Shown one piece after another: positions 25,363-35,594 of a stretch of 64,000 bases of DNA. Made by a program: the position numbers and the translations under genes. Origin of the DNA: Lasioglossum baleicum. Its lineage: Eukaryota > Arthropoda > Insecta > Hymenoptera > Halictidae. The stretch spans positions 1,674,001 to 1,738,000 of the forward strand of contig NW_027469086.1 in NCBI RefSeq assembly GCF_051020765.1. The letters are read 5' to 3'. Below the pieces are notes generated by a model. The model was not told the origin of the DNA, made no database searches, and was given only the letters and a program-made list of their open reading frames with translations. How positions within the stretch are numbered: position 1 is the stretch's first letter; each line of letters opens with the position of its first letter.

Positions 25363-26721
25363 ATGTCTCGCCCAATCACGCGATCTCAAAAGGATCTCCG
25401 AGCAGATCCTAACGCAGACCTTCCTCCAATGACCGAGGAAGAGTTACTCCTTTATGCGCAAGACCTCGCCCGTAGAGAGCAATATCTCAAAGAAGAAACT
25501 GATTTTATTGCCAAATTGCGTCTCAAATATGAAGAAGACGCACAAAACCAAAAGAATATGCTCGACGAAATACGAAAAGAGCTTCATAACATCCAAATCA
25601 CGAGTCAAACCCTACGTCAACAATCGCCTACACCAGGCCCTAGTAACGTCTCTAATATGCGGGAACCTTCACCGCCAGAGCCACGCGAAATCCCACAGTA
25701 TGAACCTACTGGTAATTTTGCTCTAAAGCAAGCCGCCGAGCTTGTCCCTAGATTCGACGGAACTTCGTCTTCCGTCCTGCAATTCATACGTGCATGCAAA
25801 CGCGCGCGTGACACCGTACCGGCCACTGCAGAGCGTGCCCTCACGAAATTGCTCTGCAATAAACTCCACGATCGTGCTTATGCCGCTATAGAAGGCGAGC
25901 ACATATTCACAATTTCTGCACTATGCGAAAAGTTACGTACAGTGCTGGGCCCATACAAATTCGTGGACCAGTACCGTGGCGATCTCGCAAGTGTACTCCA
26001 AGCTCCAAACGAGCACATCTTAGACTTCATCAATCGCGTTAAAGACCTTCGAACCGCGATTCAAGATGCCACAGATATTGGCCTTGATTACGAAGAACTA
26101 GATCGCTTCGTAGTAGATTGTTTTCTACGAGGTCTCCTTCCCCAGCTGCGTGCCGAAGTGCTTCATTGCCCTTCGCGAAATCCTGCCACTGTTTTCGAAG
26201 CAGCCATCTCTGCTTACAGGCAGTATGAGTCAGACCAGACTCGTCGACGAGAACTGATCCGCGAAGAAAAACGAGTCAGCTTCTCTGATAACCGGCCGTA
26301 TCGCCAGCGTTCCACGTACGAGTCCGCTCGTGACATTCCAGAGCGAACTCAAGAACGCCGCGATAACAGACCGGACTCGTCTCAGCAGTCCTCGAGAAAC
26401 TCAAACCGGGACTCTTATCGCTCCCCGACGCCGCAACGGCGATGGGAAAATAATCCTCGCGACCAAAACACGTACCGCGATGGTCGCACAGATCGCCCTT
26501 CAAGCCCTAACAAATTTTGCAACTACTGCAAAGTCCCCGGGCACGATATTCACGAGTGCCGTAAGCGCGCTTTTAATAATAATAGGAGGTCGGGAAACGA
26601 GTCCGGCCTCCCGACCGAAGCCAACCCAAGGCGGGAGGCCGCATCTTCAACCCAAACTACAGCCCGCACCCAAACGGCTATCCGGACGAACGACCAGTCC
26701 GACGATTCGTCTCAGCAGTAA
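25363..26721 (+). CDS. gag: Gag polyprotein, element 2
   Basis: A 452-aa Gag with the same domain order as element 1: N-terminal coiled coil, capsid-like region, basic linker and one CCHC zinc knuckle from residue 386. Differences are few, for example EGEHIF for EGQHIF and ESARDIP for ESPRDIP. The frame is complete, and the following protease frame is again in -1 register. With element 1 and the minus-strand copy at 35481, three open gags exist in 35 kb. That is notable for elements that lack polymerase. Confidence 0.93.
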   Translation: MSRPITRSQKDLRADPNADLPPMTEEELLLYAQDLARREQYLKEETDFIAKLRLKYEEDAQNQKNMLDEIRKELHNIQITSQTLRQQSPTPGPSNVSNMREPSPPEPREIPQYEPTGNFALKQAAELVPRFDGTSSSVLQFIRACKRARDTVPATAERALTKLLCNKLHDRAYAAIEGEHIFTISALCEKLRTVLGPYKFVDQYRGDLASVLQAPNEHILDFINRVKDLRTAIQDATDIGLDYEELDRFVVDCFLRGLLPQLRAEVLHCPSRNPATVFEAAISAYRQYESDQTRRRELIREEKRVSFSDNRPYRQRSTYESARDIPERTQERRDNRPDSSQQSSRNSNRDSYRSPTPQRRWENNPRDQNTYRDGRTDRPSSPNKFCNYCKVPGHDIHECRKRAFNNNRRSGNESGLPTEANPRREAASSTQTTARTQTAIRTNDQSDDSSQQ

Positions 26722-29700
26722 ATCTTGCTGCAGACTCACCAATCCCGCGCGTAAAAATCTCCGCCCCTCAATTACAAAAGAAGTGTGAATTTTTGTTAGA
26801 CACGGGTTCGGAGATCAATTTAATTCGTGCGTCAAGTCTAGAACCAAATCTACCTATAGATCATACGAACACTATAGAAGTCCAAGGAATAACCGAGGGA
26901 TCCATTCCAACTCTCGGTCAAATTAAAATACACTTACAGGGTCAAAACCCTATTGAATTTCATGTCTTGGAAGAAAACTTCCCAATTAACATCGACGGAA
27001 TCCTCGGTTCTCCCTTCTTCAGAACAGGAGCCGAGATCTCCTTTGCGAATGAATACATTACGATAGGAAACATTCGGGTTCCCTTCTCGAACCCTTGCGC
27101 GCCCACGGCTGAGCCTCGCGATAAATTGGCAGCAGAGGTTATTTCAATGCCTTCGTCTATGACCAACGATCTCGTTAAAACTCCAGCCGCCAAGCGTGAG
27201 GAACATTCGGCAAGGAACGTTCGAGTGTCTTCCTCAAATCCTCGTGCACCCGCGGTCAGACCTTGCAGAGCTCCGGTGACGGAGGTTATTTCAATGCCTC
27301 CTCGGGATTCGATCGAGTACTCCCTAGAGAAAAACGCCGTGAAAAGCCGGCCGGAATCGAAGGAGACTCGAGAGATATCGGAGTACACTGCGAGAAGTCG
27401 GATCGTGGAGCGTGAGGATCGAGTCCGAACAAAGACTCCTCCGAAAACCGAAGAATTCGTCCTCGAACCTCGTACCGTTGCGTGCATAGCGGTCGACGTC
27501 GAAGGACCCAAACAGGGATATATCCGCCGTGTTAATGTAGCGCCGGATGTATTCCTGGGTGACTGCGTCGTCACCAATCGTAAAGGCAAAGCGAGCCTCC
27601 GGTGTTTTAACACCTCGTCGGAAAGAGTTTCATTTCGATTGCCCCCATTGGAGATGGAAGAAATCGAGTCGTACTCTTCCGACCTTTCTAATTCCGGGTA
27701 TCATCCCGACGTATTCGGTAACCATCCCGACCATTCTAATTCCGGGTATCATCCCGACGTATTCGGTAACCATCCCGACCTTTCCAATTCCGGGAACCAT
27801 CCCGACGCATTCGGTAACCATCCCGACATTACTAACTCCGGTAACCAGCCCGATTCTTATACTAATTCCGGTAACCAGCCCGATCCTTATTCTAACTCCG
27901 GTAACCAGCCCGATCAATTCCAAGACCAACTCCATTCCTACGACAATCAAAGATCTTCAAGACCCATATGTAAGCAGGTCTGTTCTATATTGCACAATAA
28001 ATCCAGCGACAGTTCTAAACCAGAGAAGGATATCAAAGCCTCCAAAGTAAAAGAACTTCATAACTTACTTCGAAATCATATCTTTGATGATCCACAGAAA
28101 CTCGATTCCTTTCAACTTCCATCTGCACGTTGCCATGCGAAGCGAAACAAATACGATAAAATTAATCTCTGCGCTACAGCGAAATACGCGTCAGCAAGAA
28201 AGAAATATAAATCCGAGTACCCTCGCGATAACAGATACCCCTACCAGATTAAACGAGCGAAATACGAAACCTCTGGTCAGCAAAATCTCCTTCCACTACT
28301 GGAAGATCAGCATATCACATCGCAACACCGCTTCTCCGAAGCAGCAATCGCCTCAGAAGACCGTCAGTCCTTAGACACACACGAAACTGTAATCATGCAG
28401 CCGATCCAAGTTGCCATCTTACTCTCTATAGCCACGCGAGTGTACACCCTCATCGGATACGATTGTGGAGGATCTACACTGAACACGACAACGTTCTCCA
28501 TCATCGATATTCCTGATTGCGAGCCTGAAGAAATCAAGCCCACGGAGGACTCAGTAAAAATCCAATTGCTACAACTAGCAGAGTTTACTCAGACGAGAGT
28601 AATCCAGTGCCACATAGAAATCGACCGCACGATATTCTATTGTGGCATGCACTCACATGTTTCCATCGTCACGAACGGACGACAGGAATATTTACTGGCA
28701 ACCACCAGTGAAACCTGTTCCGAGTTGCAGAAGACCGGAACAATCCTCATCACTCCGACCGCCCAGGTCACGGGAGTCCAGCCCAATTCTACTACATCCC
28801 GCAGCCTCACATTGGCGGGAGAACTTCAAAATAACGGGCAATGCGCGGGAACAACGTACAACGACCCATTCGGCACTTGGACCAGTGTCGTTGTACAGGC
28901 CATTGTTCGAATAACCCTGAGGGACTACACAGCAACAGTGAAGCTCTCTACAAGTCAGATCCATCTACAGTCAGGACAAATATGCTCCTTCACAAAAGGA
29001 AGCTGCCTTGATACGCAAGATGGACATACATTCTGGGATGTCGTTCCCAACGATTACTGCAAGTTCAATAGCTACGACGTTCTCTACGAAGGACTAGCTA
29101 CCAGAGTTTCTACAAAGACAAAGTTCTCACCTACACTATATATGGTGGAATCTGAAGACACCACATTCGCGTTGACAGAATCTGGTCGTACATCAATTTG
29201 CGGTTATATTATTATTCGCACGGAGCACCCCAAGCTCTTTATTCTGGATACAAGTTTGTCCGGTAAATTCAAGGAACGCACTCACACCATAGTAAGCAAT
29301 CTGGACATATTCACCTACGTGAATAGTAAGTTCATCTACGTAGAAAAACATCTGAAAAGTCAACTTACCCAGTTGTACCAGGATGTCATCCGGCAAAAGT
29401 GCGAACTGGAGAAACAGGTCCTTCAAAACGCACTAACGATGTTACACTCATCACCGGAAGAAATAGCAGCTGCCATTATGCGAGAACCAGGATTCGTCGC
29501 AGTTCCAGCTGGAGAAGTGGTGCATATTATAAAGTGCATTCCAGTAACCGTACAAGTCCGGAAAACGGATAAGTGTTTCGATGAACTTCCGATCACTTAC
29601 CAGAATTCTTCCAAGTTCTTAAAGCCAGGAGACCATATTATAGTTGCCACAGGTACAGAAAAGCCATGCAATGAACTCCTGCCGCCTCTCTACAAAATAA

Positions 29701-30482
29701 ACGGAATTTGGTATCGTTTAACGCCGTCACTCACAGAGACCGTTGCCCCAGCAACATTACAACCGCTCATCAAACCCACGTGGAAGTACGTGGATCCAAC
29801 AAATATCGCAACAGGCGGAATTTATTCCCAAGAGGATCTCAACAAACTACAGGACCACATCATGTTTCCAGTGGAAAGAGTGGCCGTAATAAATTCTATC
29901 GCCCAAGGAGCATCCGGCAGAGATTACGCAACAGGAAACGTTAATATGTTCAACCTGCTTGACGAAAACTCCCTGCAACAGATAGCGGAATCAACAGCAC
30001 AAAAACTGTGGTCAGGATTCACCACATTTGGTTCAATCAGTGCTGGAGTGCTAGGAATATATATAGCAATCCGAACAATAAAGACTATCATAAGTACCAT
30101 AATCAATGGTATTGCATTGCACTCACTTTACGGATGGAGTTTGCATCTAGCAGTCGCCGTATGGAGCTCCCTCACAAGATTCTTCATCTTCCTGAAGCAA
30201 AAGGACAATACTTACACGTATACAGCAAGATACAGGAAAAGTGCAAGTGAAAGTGTTAGTGAACAAAGTGATTCCCCACCCACCCTAAACCCCGAGAAAA
30301 GACAGTCGAAAAATGAACATTGCGAATACGACTTGTCGGACATTACAAAACCAGCCCCAACCCCACGTGCCGACACCGACAACATTTCAGTGCGACCAGT
30401 GTTTCGTACAAATATAGGAAATACTCGCCGAGAACTGTGCTCCCTGCGCGGAGTACCCCCGGACGATGCCTCGCATGAATGA
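26721..30482 (+). CDS. pro-env: Protease, linker and env in one open frame, element 2; RT absent
   Basis: This continuous frame starts with the retropepsin (DTGSEINLI, ILGSPFF), then the PR-RT linker domain and a shortened repeat array (27684-27914). Next comes a Lys/Ser-rich segment of unknown fold, with YASARKKYK and ETSGQQNLLP strings also seen in altered form in element 1. From Met at 28395 it continues into the env-type glycoprotein. No RT, RNase H or integrase is present. A direct PR-env frame is unusual, because insect retroviral elements place about 1,000 codons of Pol between them. Env may still come from its own ATG through a spliced RNA; a possible acceptor GTCCTTAG lies about 25 bases before it. 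Confidence 0.75.
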   Translation, partial: NLAADSPIPRVKISAPQLQKKCEFLLDTGSEINLIRASSLEPNLPIDHTNTIEVQGITEGSIPTLGQIKIHLQGQNPIEFHVLEENFPINIDGILGSPFFRTGAEISFANEYITIGNIRVPFSNPCAPTAEPRDKLAAEVISMPSSMTNDLVKTPAAKREEHSARNVRVSSSNPRAPAVRPCRAPVTEVISMPPRDSIEYSLEKNAVKSRPESKETREISEYTARSRIVEREDRVRTKTPPKTEEFVLEPRTVACIAVDVEGPKQGYIRRVNVAPDVFLGDCVVTNRKGKASLRCFNTSSERVSFRLPPLEMEEIESYSSDLSNSGYHPDVFGNHPDHSNSGYHPDVFGNHPDLSNSGNHPDAFGNHPDITNSGNQPDSYTNSGNQPDPYSNSGNQPDQFQDQLHSYDNQRSSRPICKQVCSILHNKSSDSSKPEKDIKASKVKELHNLLRNHIFDDPQKLDSFQLPSARCHAKRNKYDKINLCATAKYASARKKYKSEYPRDNRYPYQIKRAKYETSGQQNLLPLLEDQHITSQHRFSEAAIASEDRQSLDTHETVIMQPIQVAILLSIATRVYTLIGYDCGGSTLNTTTFSIIDIPDCEPEEIKPTEDSVKIQLLQLAEFTQTRVIQCHIEIDRTIFYCGMHSHVSIVTNGRQEYLLATTSETCSELQKTGTILITPTAQVTGVQPNSTTSRSLTLAGELQNNGQCAGTTYNDPFGTWTSVVVQAIVRITLRDYTATVKLSTSQIHLQSGQICSFTKGSCLDTQDGHTFWDVVPNDYCKFNSYDVLYEGLATRVSTKTKFSPTLYMVESEDTTFALTESGRTSICGYIIIRTEHPKLFILDTSLSGKFKERTHTIVSNLDIFTYVNSKFIYVEKHLKSQLTQLYQDVIRQKCELEKQVLQNALTMLHSSPEEIAAAIMREPGFVAVPAGEVVHIIKCIPVTVQVRKTDKCFDELPITYQNSSKFLKPGDHIIVATGTEKPCNELLPPLYKINGIWYRLTPSLTETVAPATLQPLIKPTWKYVDPTNIATGGIYSQEDLNKLQDHIMFPVERVAVINSIAQGASGRDYATGNVNMFNLLDENSLQQIAESTAQKLWSGFTTFGSISAGVLGIYIAIRTIKTIISTIINGIALHSLYGWSLHLAVAVWSSLTRFFIFLKQKDNTYTYTARYRKSASESVSEQSDSPPTLNPEKRQSKNEHCEYDLSDITKPAPTPRADTDNISVRPVFRTNIGNTRRELCSLRGVPPDDASHE
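27684..27914 (+). repeat. In-frame tandem repeats of element 2 (shorter array)
   Basis: About three 48-bp units encoding SNSGYHPDVFGNHPD-like peptides and three 30-bp units encoding TNSGNQPDPY-like peptides. This is fewer than in elements 1 and 3. The frame is kept despite the copy-number change, since both unit lengths are multiples of three. Confidence 0.88.
28395..30482 (+). CDS. env: Env-type membrane glycoprotein (captured viral glycoprotein)
   Basis: About 695 residues. A hydrophobic N-terminus (VAILLSIATRVYTLIG) fits a signal peptide. It is followed at once by YDCGG and an N-glycosylation sequon (NTT), then many paired-looking cysteines and at least one further sequon (NSTT). The hydrophobic stretch FGSISAGVLGIYIAIRTIK and the residues after it (about 555-590) would be the membrane anchor, followed by a further hydrophobic segment and a charged tail. 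The N-terminal pattern resembles chuvirus-like (Mononegavirales-type) glycoproteins that insect LTR elements have acquired. That assignment is from memory of the pattern, not from a search. The frame is intact in this copy. The tail is shared with element 1 and with the family D remnant. Confidence 0.65.
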   Translation: MQPIQVAILLSIATRVYTLIGYDCGGSTLNTTTFSIIDIPDCEPEEIKPTEDSVKIQLLQLAEFTQTRVIQCHIEIDRTIFYCGMHSHVSIVTNGRQEYLLATTSETCSELQKTGTILITPTAQVTGVQPNSTTSRSLTLAGELQNNGQCAGTTYNDPFGTWTSVVVQAIVRITLRDYTATVKLSTSQIHLQSGQICSFTKGSCLDTQDGHTFWDVVPNDYCKFNSYDVLYEGLATRVSTKTKFSPTLYMVESEDTTFALTESGRTSICGYIIIRTEHPKLFILDTSLSGKFKERTHTIVSNLDIFTYVNSKFIYVEKHLKSQLTQLYQDVIRQKCELEKQVLQNALTMLHSSPEEIAAAIMREPGFVAVPAGEVVHIIKCIPVTVQVRKTDKCFDELPITYQNSSKFLKPGDHIIVATGTEKPCNELLPPLYKINGIWYRLTPSLTETVAPATLQPLIKPTWKYVDPTNIATGGIYSQEDLNKLQDHIMFPVERVAVINSIAQGASGRDYATGNVNMFNLLDENSLQQIAESTAQKLWSGFTTFGSISAGVLGIYIAIRTIKTIISTIINGIALHSLYGWSLHLAVAVWSSLTRFFIFLKQKDNTYTYTARYRKSASESVSEQSDSPPTLNPEKRQSKNEHCEYDLSDITKPAPTPRADTDNISVRPVFRTNIGNTRRELCSLRGVPPDDASHE

Positions 30483-30539
30483 GTGTGTGGTCGAGTGTTG
30501 AGCGAGAAATTTCTTCCTTGTAAGAAATTTCTTTTCCGC

Positions 30540-30548
30540 GTTGGGAGG
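30540..30548 (+). promoter_or_regulatory. Short polypurine tract of element 2
   Basis: GTTGGGAGG directly before the 3' LTR start at 30549, identical to element 1. Confidence 0.55.
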
Positions 30549-32515
30549 TGTTACGTCGTCCGATGTACGACGTTGGCCTTGTACACACACTATGTATACA
30601 AGGTCTGATCTGCATAAGATCCATACACCGTCCCCTAGACATAAGAGCATAGTATTAAGATCTCATTATTCTATTGTTCTAATCCTTATCTCCGTCTCTA
30701 CCCATCACCATAACTTCACCTTGATCAACACCTTACCTCAGTTTCAACCCATCACCACGACACATAATGCAATAAAGTATTGCATCACTCTGGAAGCATC
30801 TAGAAGCTTCTAGAAACGTCGAGAAGTCCAAGGACTGCTGCATCAGCAGTCCCACGCTCGTAGAGGGCAATAGGACAGCCACGAGACTGCAGCGTCAGCA
30901 GAAATGCACGTGCAGTCCCCGGGAGCGAAGACGCTGCTGCGTCAGCGGTTCTCCCACTCCGACGACTGAAGAACAAAGAGACTGCAGCGTCAGCTATCCC
31001 CACTCCGAACGAAGGAGGCAAGGCAGAGCGGACGCTTGCATCAGTCCGCCTCCAGACAGCGACTCGAACGGTCCGCTCCAAGCGAGCGACTCGCACGGAC
31101 GTGCCAGTCCGGCTTCTTCCGACTTCAAGAGCAGACGTGTTCAGTCTAGCTCCGCGATAGTGAAGTGTGTCGATCCTTCACTCCTAATTCCAATTCCAAT
31201 TCCAACTCTAACTCAACTCAACTCAACTCCTAATTCTCATACATTATTCCTACAACATATTACTATATCCATTATTCATTAATCCAATTACTACTCCTAT
31301 TATAATATTACTTACATATTGTATACCAGTGTACTTACCAGTTCTTATTTAATATATCGTTGTTATACCAGTGCTTCGATCTTGTTATTCTTGTGTTAGT
31401 TCAACACCATCTTCCAATTCAGTTCTTGCATCGAATATATTAAACTCGTGACATATCCGGACTTGGTCTAAAGTGCGCAGTGGAAACGCTGAGCCGCCAA
31501 TAAGGAATTTGAAGCGAGTCATAAAGAAGTTCTCGTGCCACGTCTAGAATTGGTCTAAAGTGCGCAGTGGAAACGCTGAGCCGCCACTATAGACGTGAAG
31601 CGAGTTAACTACCAAAAAGGTTAATAACAAGTGGAAGTTCATTTCATTATATATTATTAATATTCCATCATTACTATTCCTTACCCATGCGACGCCCACG
31701 TCGAGCGGGACGCAAGTATCAACTTGCTAAATTGAGACGCGCGTTGAGAAATAAAGCGGTGCTCGATCAAATCATTGCCACTACCGAGTGGACAGAACTT
31801 CTGGGAACTACCGAGCACATTCCGTGTGACGCGTCCGATTACGTTTCTGTATACGGTTGCCCTTGCAACCCTCCTAAAGAGGTCAACCACGCGGACCTCT
31901 CGCGAGCTCCGACGCCAGTTCTACATCCGGTCGATTGTCCAGAGGTGATCGACATAGCCGACGACGACGACAGCCGAGACACGATCATCGTTCCCAGGGT
32001 CCGTTGCCGAATCATCCGTGACGTTCCTCTGCCAGCTCATCAACGTGTCATCTTGCGGCCAGCATCCAAGGCCACTAACGTCGTCCCGAACCGAGCAGCA
32101 GCAACTCTGCCAGATCTTCCCCACCTCGAGGACATCTGTATAGAAGATCCGATGTACGACACCTACTGTCAGTACCGCCAGTTCCTGCTGCAACAATATT
32201 ATTAGGCGTTAATACAACATTGCGGTGAGTCGTATAATATCTTGTATAATTGTTGAATCCTGTAAACTCACCGTTCTCGTTGCATCCTCTCGCGCGCGAT
32301 TCTTGTCGGGACACTCCTTGTAACCGCGTCGGACGTTCTTTTCTTGACTGCATCCATAGCAATATCGGTTGTCCTAGTGCATATGACAGCCCGCGGCTGT
32401 CTCGGCACGAAAGACCACTCCTCATTTTAATCATAATATCTCAACTGTCCGTCTGTCACTGTTCTCTTTTCTCTCTCCTGGTACCTGTAACAAAAACACA
32501 GTGACGGACGTGACA
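30549..32515 (+). mobile_element. Family A 3' LTR of element 2 (copy A7)
   Basis: A complete LTR of about 1.97 kb. Its right flank, CTGG, is the interior of the minus-strand element 3, so it marks an insertion of element 2 into element 3. It lacks the SLPKE, ILPD and GGTTTCG variants of A6, so it is not A6's sister. Confidence 0.9.
31687..32205 (+). CDS. LTR-encoded 172-aa protein (copy in A7)
   Basis: Intact. It differs from the by-eye consensus only by RVIL for RVVL near residue 121. That variant is shared with the copy at 35903-36421. Confidence 0.55.
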   Translation: MRRPRRAGRKYQLAKLRRALRNKAVLDQIIATTEWTELLGTTEHIPCDASDYVSVYGCPCNPPKEVNHADLSRAPTPVLHPVDCPEVIDIADDDDSRDTIIVPRVRCRIIRDVPLPAHQRVILRPASKATNVVPNRAAATLPDLPHLEDICIEDPMYDTYCQYRQFLLQQYY

Positions 32516-34051
32516 CTGGAAGAGATCATGTCCCGGCGAAAAATCAGAGGTAGGTTTTTGAAATGAAATATAGACTCTCTTTGACTCTGATTTAGAAATT
32601 ATCGCGGGATGATCTTTTATGATCGACTCGTATGCTCGGTCTATACGAGGTAGAGTTTTATGCTTTATTTTATGTAGACGTTCTGTCGTCTTTAGAGAAT
32701 CAAAGGCGGGGACATTTCCTTTCAACCTAGACTCGGAATAGAAACAATCGGACTTGATACCGGAGCTTGTAGAATAAACCTTCATAGGTTTGAATTCGCG
32801 GGAGTCTTCTTTGGACTCTGGATTAAAATTGTCGGGATGGTTACCGAATGCGTCGGGATGGTTACCGGAGTTAGAATAATGATCGGGCTGGTTACCGGAG
32901 TTAGTATAAGGATCGGGCTGGTTACCGGAGTTAGTATAAGAATCGGGCTGGTTACCGGAGTTAGTAATGTCGGGATGGTTACCGAATACGTCGGGACGAT
33001 ACCCGGAATTAGAAAGGTCGGGATGGTTACCGAATGCGTCGGGATGGTACCCGGAATTAGAAAGGTCGGGATGGTTACCGAATGCGTCGGGATAGTTCCC
33101 GGAATTAGAATGGTCGGGATGGTTACCGAATACGTCGGGATGATACCCGGAATTAGAAAGGTCGGAAGTGTACGACTCGATTTCTTCCATCTCCAATGGG
33201 GGCAATCGAAATGAAACTCTTTCCGACGAGGTGTTAAAACACCGGAGGCTCGCTTTGCCTTTACGATTGGTGACGACGCAGTCACCCAGGAATACATCCG
33301 GCGCTACATTAACACGGCGGATATATCCCTGTTTGGGTCCTTCGACGTCGACCGCTATGCACGCAACGGTACGAGGTTCGAGGACGAATTCTTCGGATTT
33401 CGGAGGAGTCTTTGTTCGGACTCGATCCTCACGCTCCACGATCCGACTTCTCGCAGTGTACTCCGATATCTCTCGAGTCTCCTTCGATTCCGGCCGGCTT
33501 TTCACGGCGTTTTTCTCTAGGGAGCACTCGATCGAATCCCGAGGAGGCATTGAAATAACCTCCGTCACCGGAGCTCTGCAAGGTCTGACCGCGGGTGCAC
33601 GAGGATTTGAGGAAGACACTCGAACGTTCCCTGCCGAATGTTCCTCACGCTCGGCGGCTGGAGTTTTAACGAGATCATTGGTCATAGACGAAGGCATTGA
33701 AATAACCTCTGCTGCCAATTTATCGCGAGGCTCAGCCGTGGGCGCGCAAGGGTTCGAGAAGGGAACCCGAATGTTTCCTATCGTTATGTATTCATTCGCA
33801 AAGGAGATCTCGGCTCCTGTTCTGAAGAAGGGAGAACCGAGGATTCCGTCGATGTTAATTGGGAAGTTTTCTTCCAAGACATGAAATTCAATAGGGTTTT
33901 GACCCTGTAAGTGTATTTTAATTTGACCGAGAGTTGGAATGGATCCCTCGGTTATTCCTTGGACTTCTATAGTGTTCGTATGATCTATAGGTAGATTTGG
34001 TTCTAGACTTGACGTACGAATTAAATTGATCTCCGAACCCGTGTCCAACAA
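32516..34051 (-). pseudogene. pro: Protease-linker-repeat frame of element 3, truncated
   Basis: This is the element 1 type of sequence, not element 2: after the repeats it reads through SGIKSDCFYSESRLKGN and ends at SPGHDLFQ, where LTR A7 interrupts it. The retropepsin DTGSEINLI and ILGSPFF motifs are intact. In element 1 the small Cys-rich ORF lies further downstream, so element 3 probably carried that version before truncation. Confidence 0.8.
32832..33161 (-). repeat. In-frame tandem repeats of element 3
   Basis: Same number and order of 48-bp and 30-bp units as element 1, confirming a close relationship between those two copies. Element 2 has the contracted array. Confidence 0.88.
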
Positions 34052-34122
34052 AAATTCACACTTCTTTTGTAATTGAGGGGCGGAGATTTTTACGCGCGGA
34101 ATTGGTGAGTCTGCAGCAAGAT

Positions 34123-35481
34123 TTACTGCTGAGACGAATCGTCGGACTGGTCGTTCGTCCGGATAGTCGTTTGGGTGCGGGCTGTAGTTTGGGTTGAAGA
34201 TGCGGCCTCCCGCCTTGGGTTGGCTTCGGTCGGGAGGCCGGACTCGTTTCCCGACCTCCTATTATTATTAAAAGCGCGCTTACGGCACTCGTGAATATCG
34301 TGCCCGGGGACTTTGCAGTAGTTGCAAAATTTGTTAGAGCTTGAAGGGCGATCTGTGCGACCATCGCGGTACGTGTTTTGGTCGCGAGGATTATTTTCCC
34401 ATCGCCGTTGCGGCGTCGGGGAGCGATAAGAGTCCCGGTTTAAGTTTCTCGAGGACTGCTGAGACGAGTCCGGTCTGTTATCGCGGCGTTCTTGAGTTCG
34501 CTCTGGAATGTCACGAGCGGACTCGTACGTGGAACGCTGGTGATACGGCCGGTTATCAGAGAAGCTGACTCGTTTTTCTTCGCGGATCAGTTCTCGTCGA
34601 CGAGTCTGGTCTGACTCATACTGCCTGTAAGCAGAGATGGCTGCTTCGAAAACAGTGGCAGGATTTCGCGAAGGGCAATGAAGCACTTCGGCACGCAGCT
34701 GGGGAAGGAGACCTCGTAGAAAACAATCTACTACGAAGCGATCTAGTTCTTCGTAATCAAGGCCAATATCTGTGGCATCTTGAATCGCGGTTCGAAGGTC
34801 TTTAACGCGATTGATGAAGTCTAAGATGTGCTCGTTTGGAGCTTGGAGTACACTCGCGAGATCGCCACGGTACTGGTCAACGAATTTGTATGGGCCCAGT
34901 ACTGTTCGTAATTTCTCGCATAGTGCAGAAATTGTGAATATGTGCTGGCCTTCTATAGCGGCATAAGCACGATCGTGGAGTTTATTGCAGAGCAATTTTG
35001 TGAGGGCACGCTCTGCAGTGGCCGGTACGGTGTCACGCGCGCGTTTGCATGCACGTATGAATTGTAGGACGGAAGACGAAGTTCCGTCGAATCTAGGGAC
35101 AAGCTCGGCGGCTTGTTTTAGAGCGAAATTACCAGTAGGTTCATACTGTGGGATTTCGCGTGGCTCTGGCGGTGAAGGTTCCCGCATATTAGAGACGTTA
35201 CTAGGGCCTGGTGTAGGCGATTGTTGACGTAGGGTTTGACTCGTGATTTGGATGTTATGAAGCTCTTTTCGTATTTCGTCGAGCATATTCTTTTGGTTTT
35301 GTGCGTCTTCTTCATATTTGAGACGCAATTTGGCAATAAAATCAGTTTCCTCTTTGAGATATTGCTTTCTACGGGCGAGGTCTTGCGCATAAAGGAGTAG
35401 CTCTTCCTCGGTCATTGGAGGAAGGTCTGCGTTAGGATCTGCTCGGAGATCCTTTTGAGATCGCGTGATTGGGCGAAACAT
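34123..35481 (-). CDS. gag: Gag polyprotein, element 3
   Basis: A complete 452-aa Gag on the minus strand. It starts MFRPITRSQ where the other two copies have MSRPITRSQ, and has DLARRKQYL for DLARREQYL in the coiled coil. The zinc knuckle is intact. The frame is open although the element is truncated downstream. Confidence 0.9.
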   Translation of the reverse strand: MFRPITRSQKDLRADPNADLPPMTEEELLLYAQDLARRKQYLKEETDFIAKLRLKYEEDAQNQKNMLDEIRKELHNIQITSQTLRQQSPTPGPSNVSNMREPSPPEPREIPQYEPTGNFALKQAAELVPRFDGTSSSVLQFIRACKRARDTVPATAERALTKLLCNKLHDRAYAAIEGQHIFTISALCEKLRTVLGPYKFVDQYRGDLASVLQAPNEHILDFINRVKDLRTAIQDATDIGLDYEELDRFVVDCFLRGLLPQLRAEVLHCPSRNPATVFEAAISAYRQYESDQTRRRELIREEKRVSFSDNRPYHQRSTYESARDIPERTQERRDNRPDSSQQSSRNLNRDSYRSPTPQRRWENNPRDQNTYRDGRTDRPSSSNKFCNYCKVPGHDIHECRKRAFNNNRRSGNESGLPTEANPRREAASSTQTTARTQTTIRTNDQSDDSSQQ

Positions 35482-35573
35482 TTTGAAAGATATGAATGGG
35501 ATTTAAGAAATGTGAACTTCGTACTGACACGCGTCGGGGCTTATTAATGCAAATATCGGCGACCACTTCGATG

Positions 35574-35590
35574 TCCTACCGACTGCGCCA
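35574..35590 (-). promoter_or_regulatory. Primer-binding site of element 3
   Basis: The reverse complement of TGGCGCAGTCGGTAGGA, four bases inside the LTR A8 boundary at 35595. Confidence 0.85.
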
Positions 35591-35594
35591 AATT

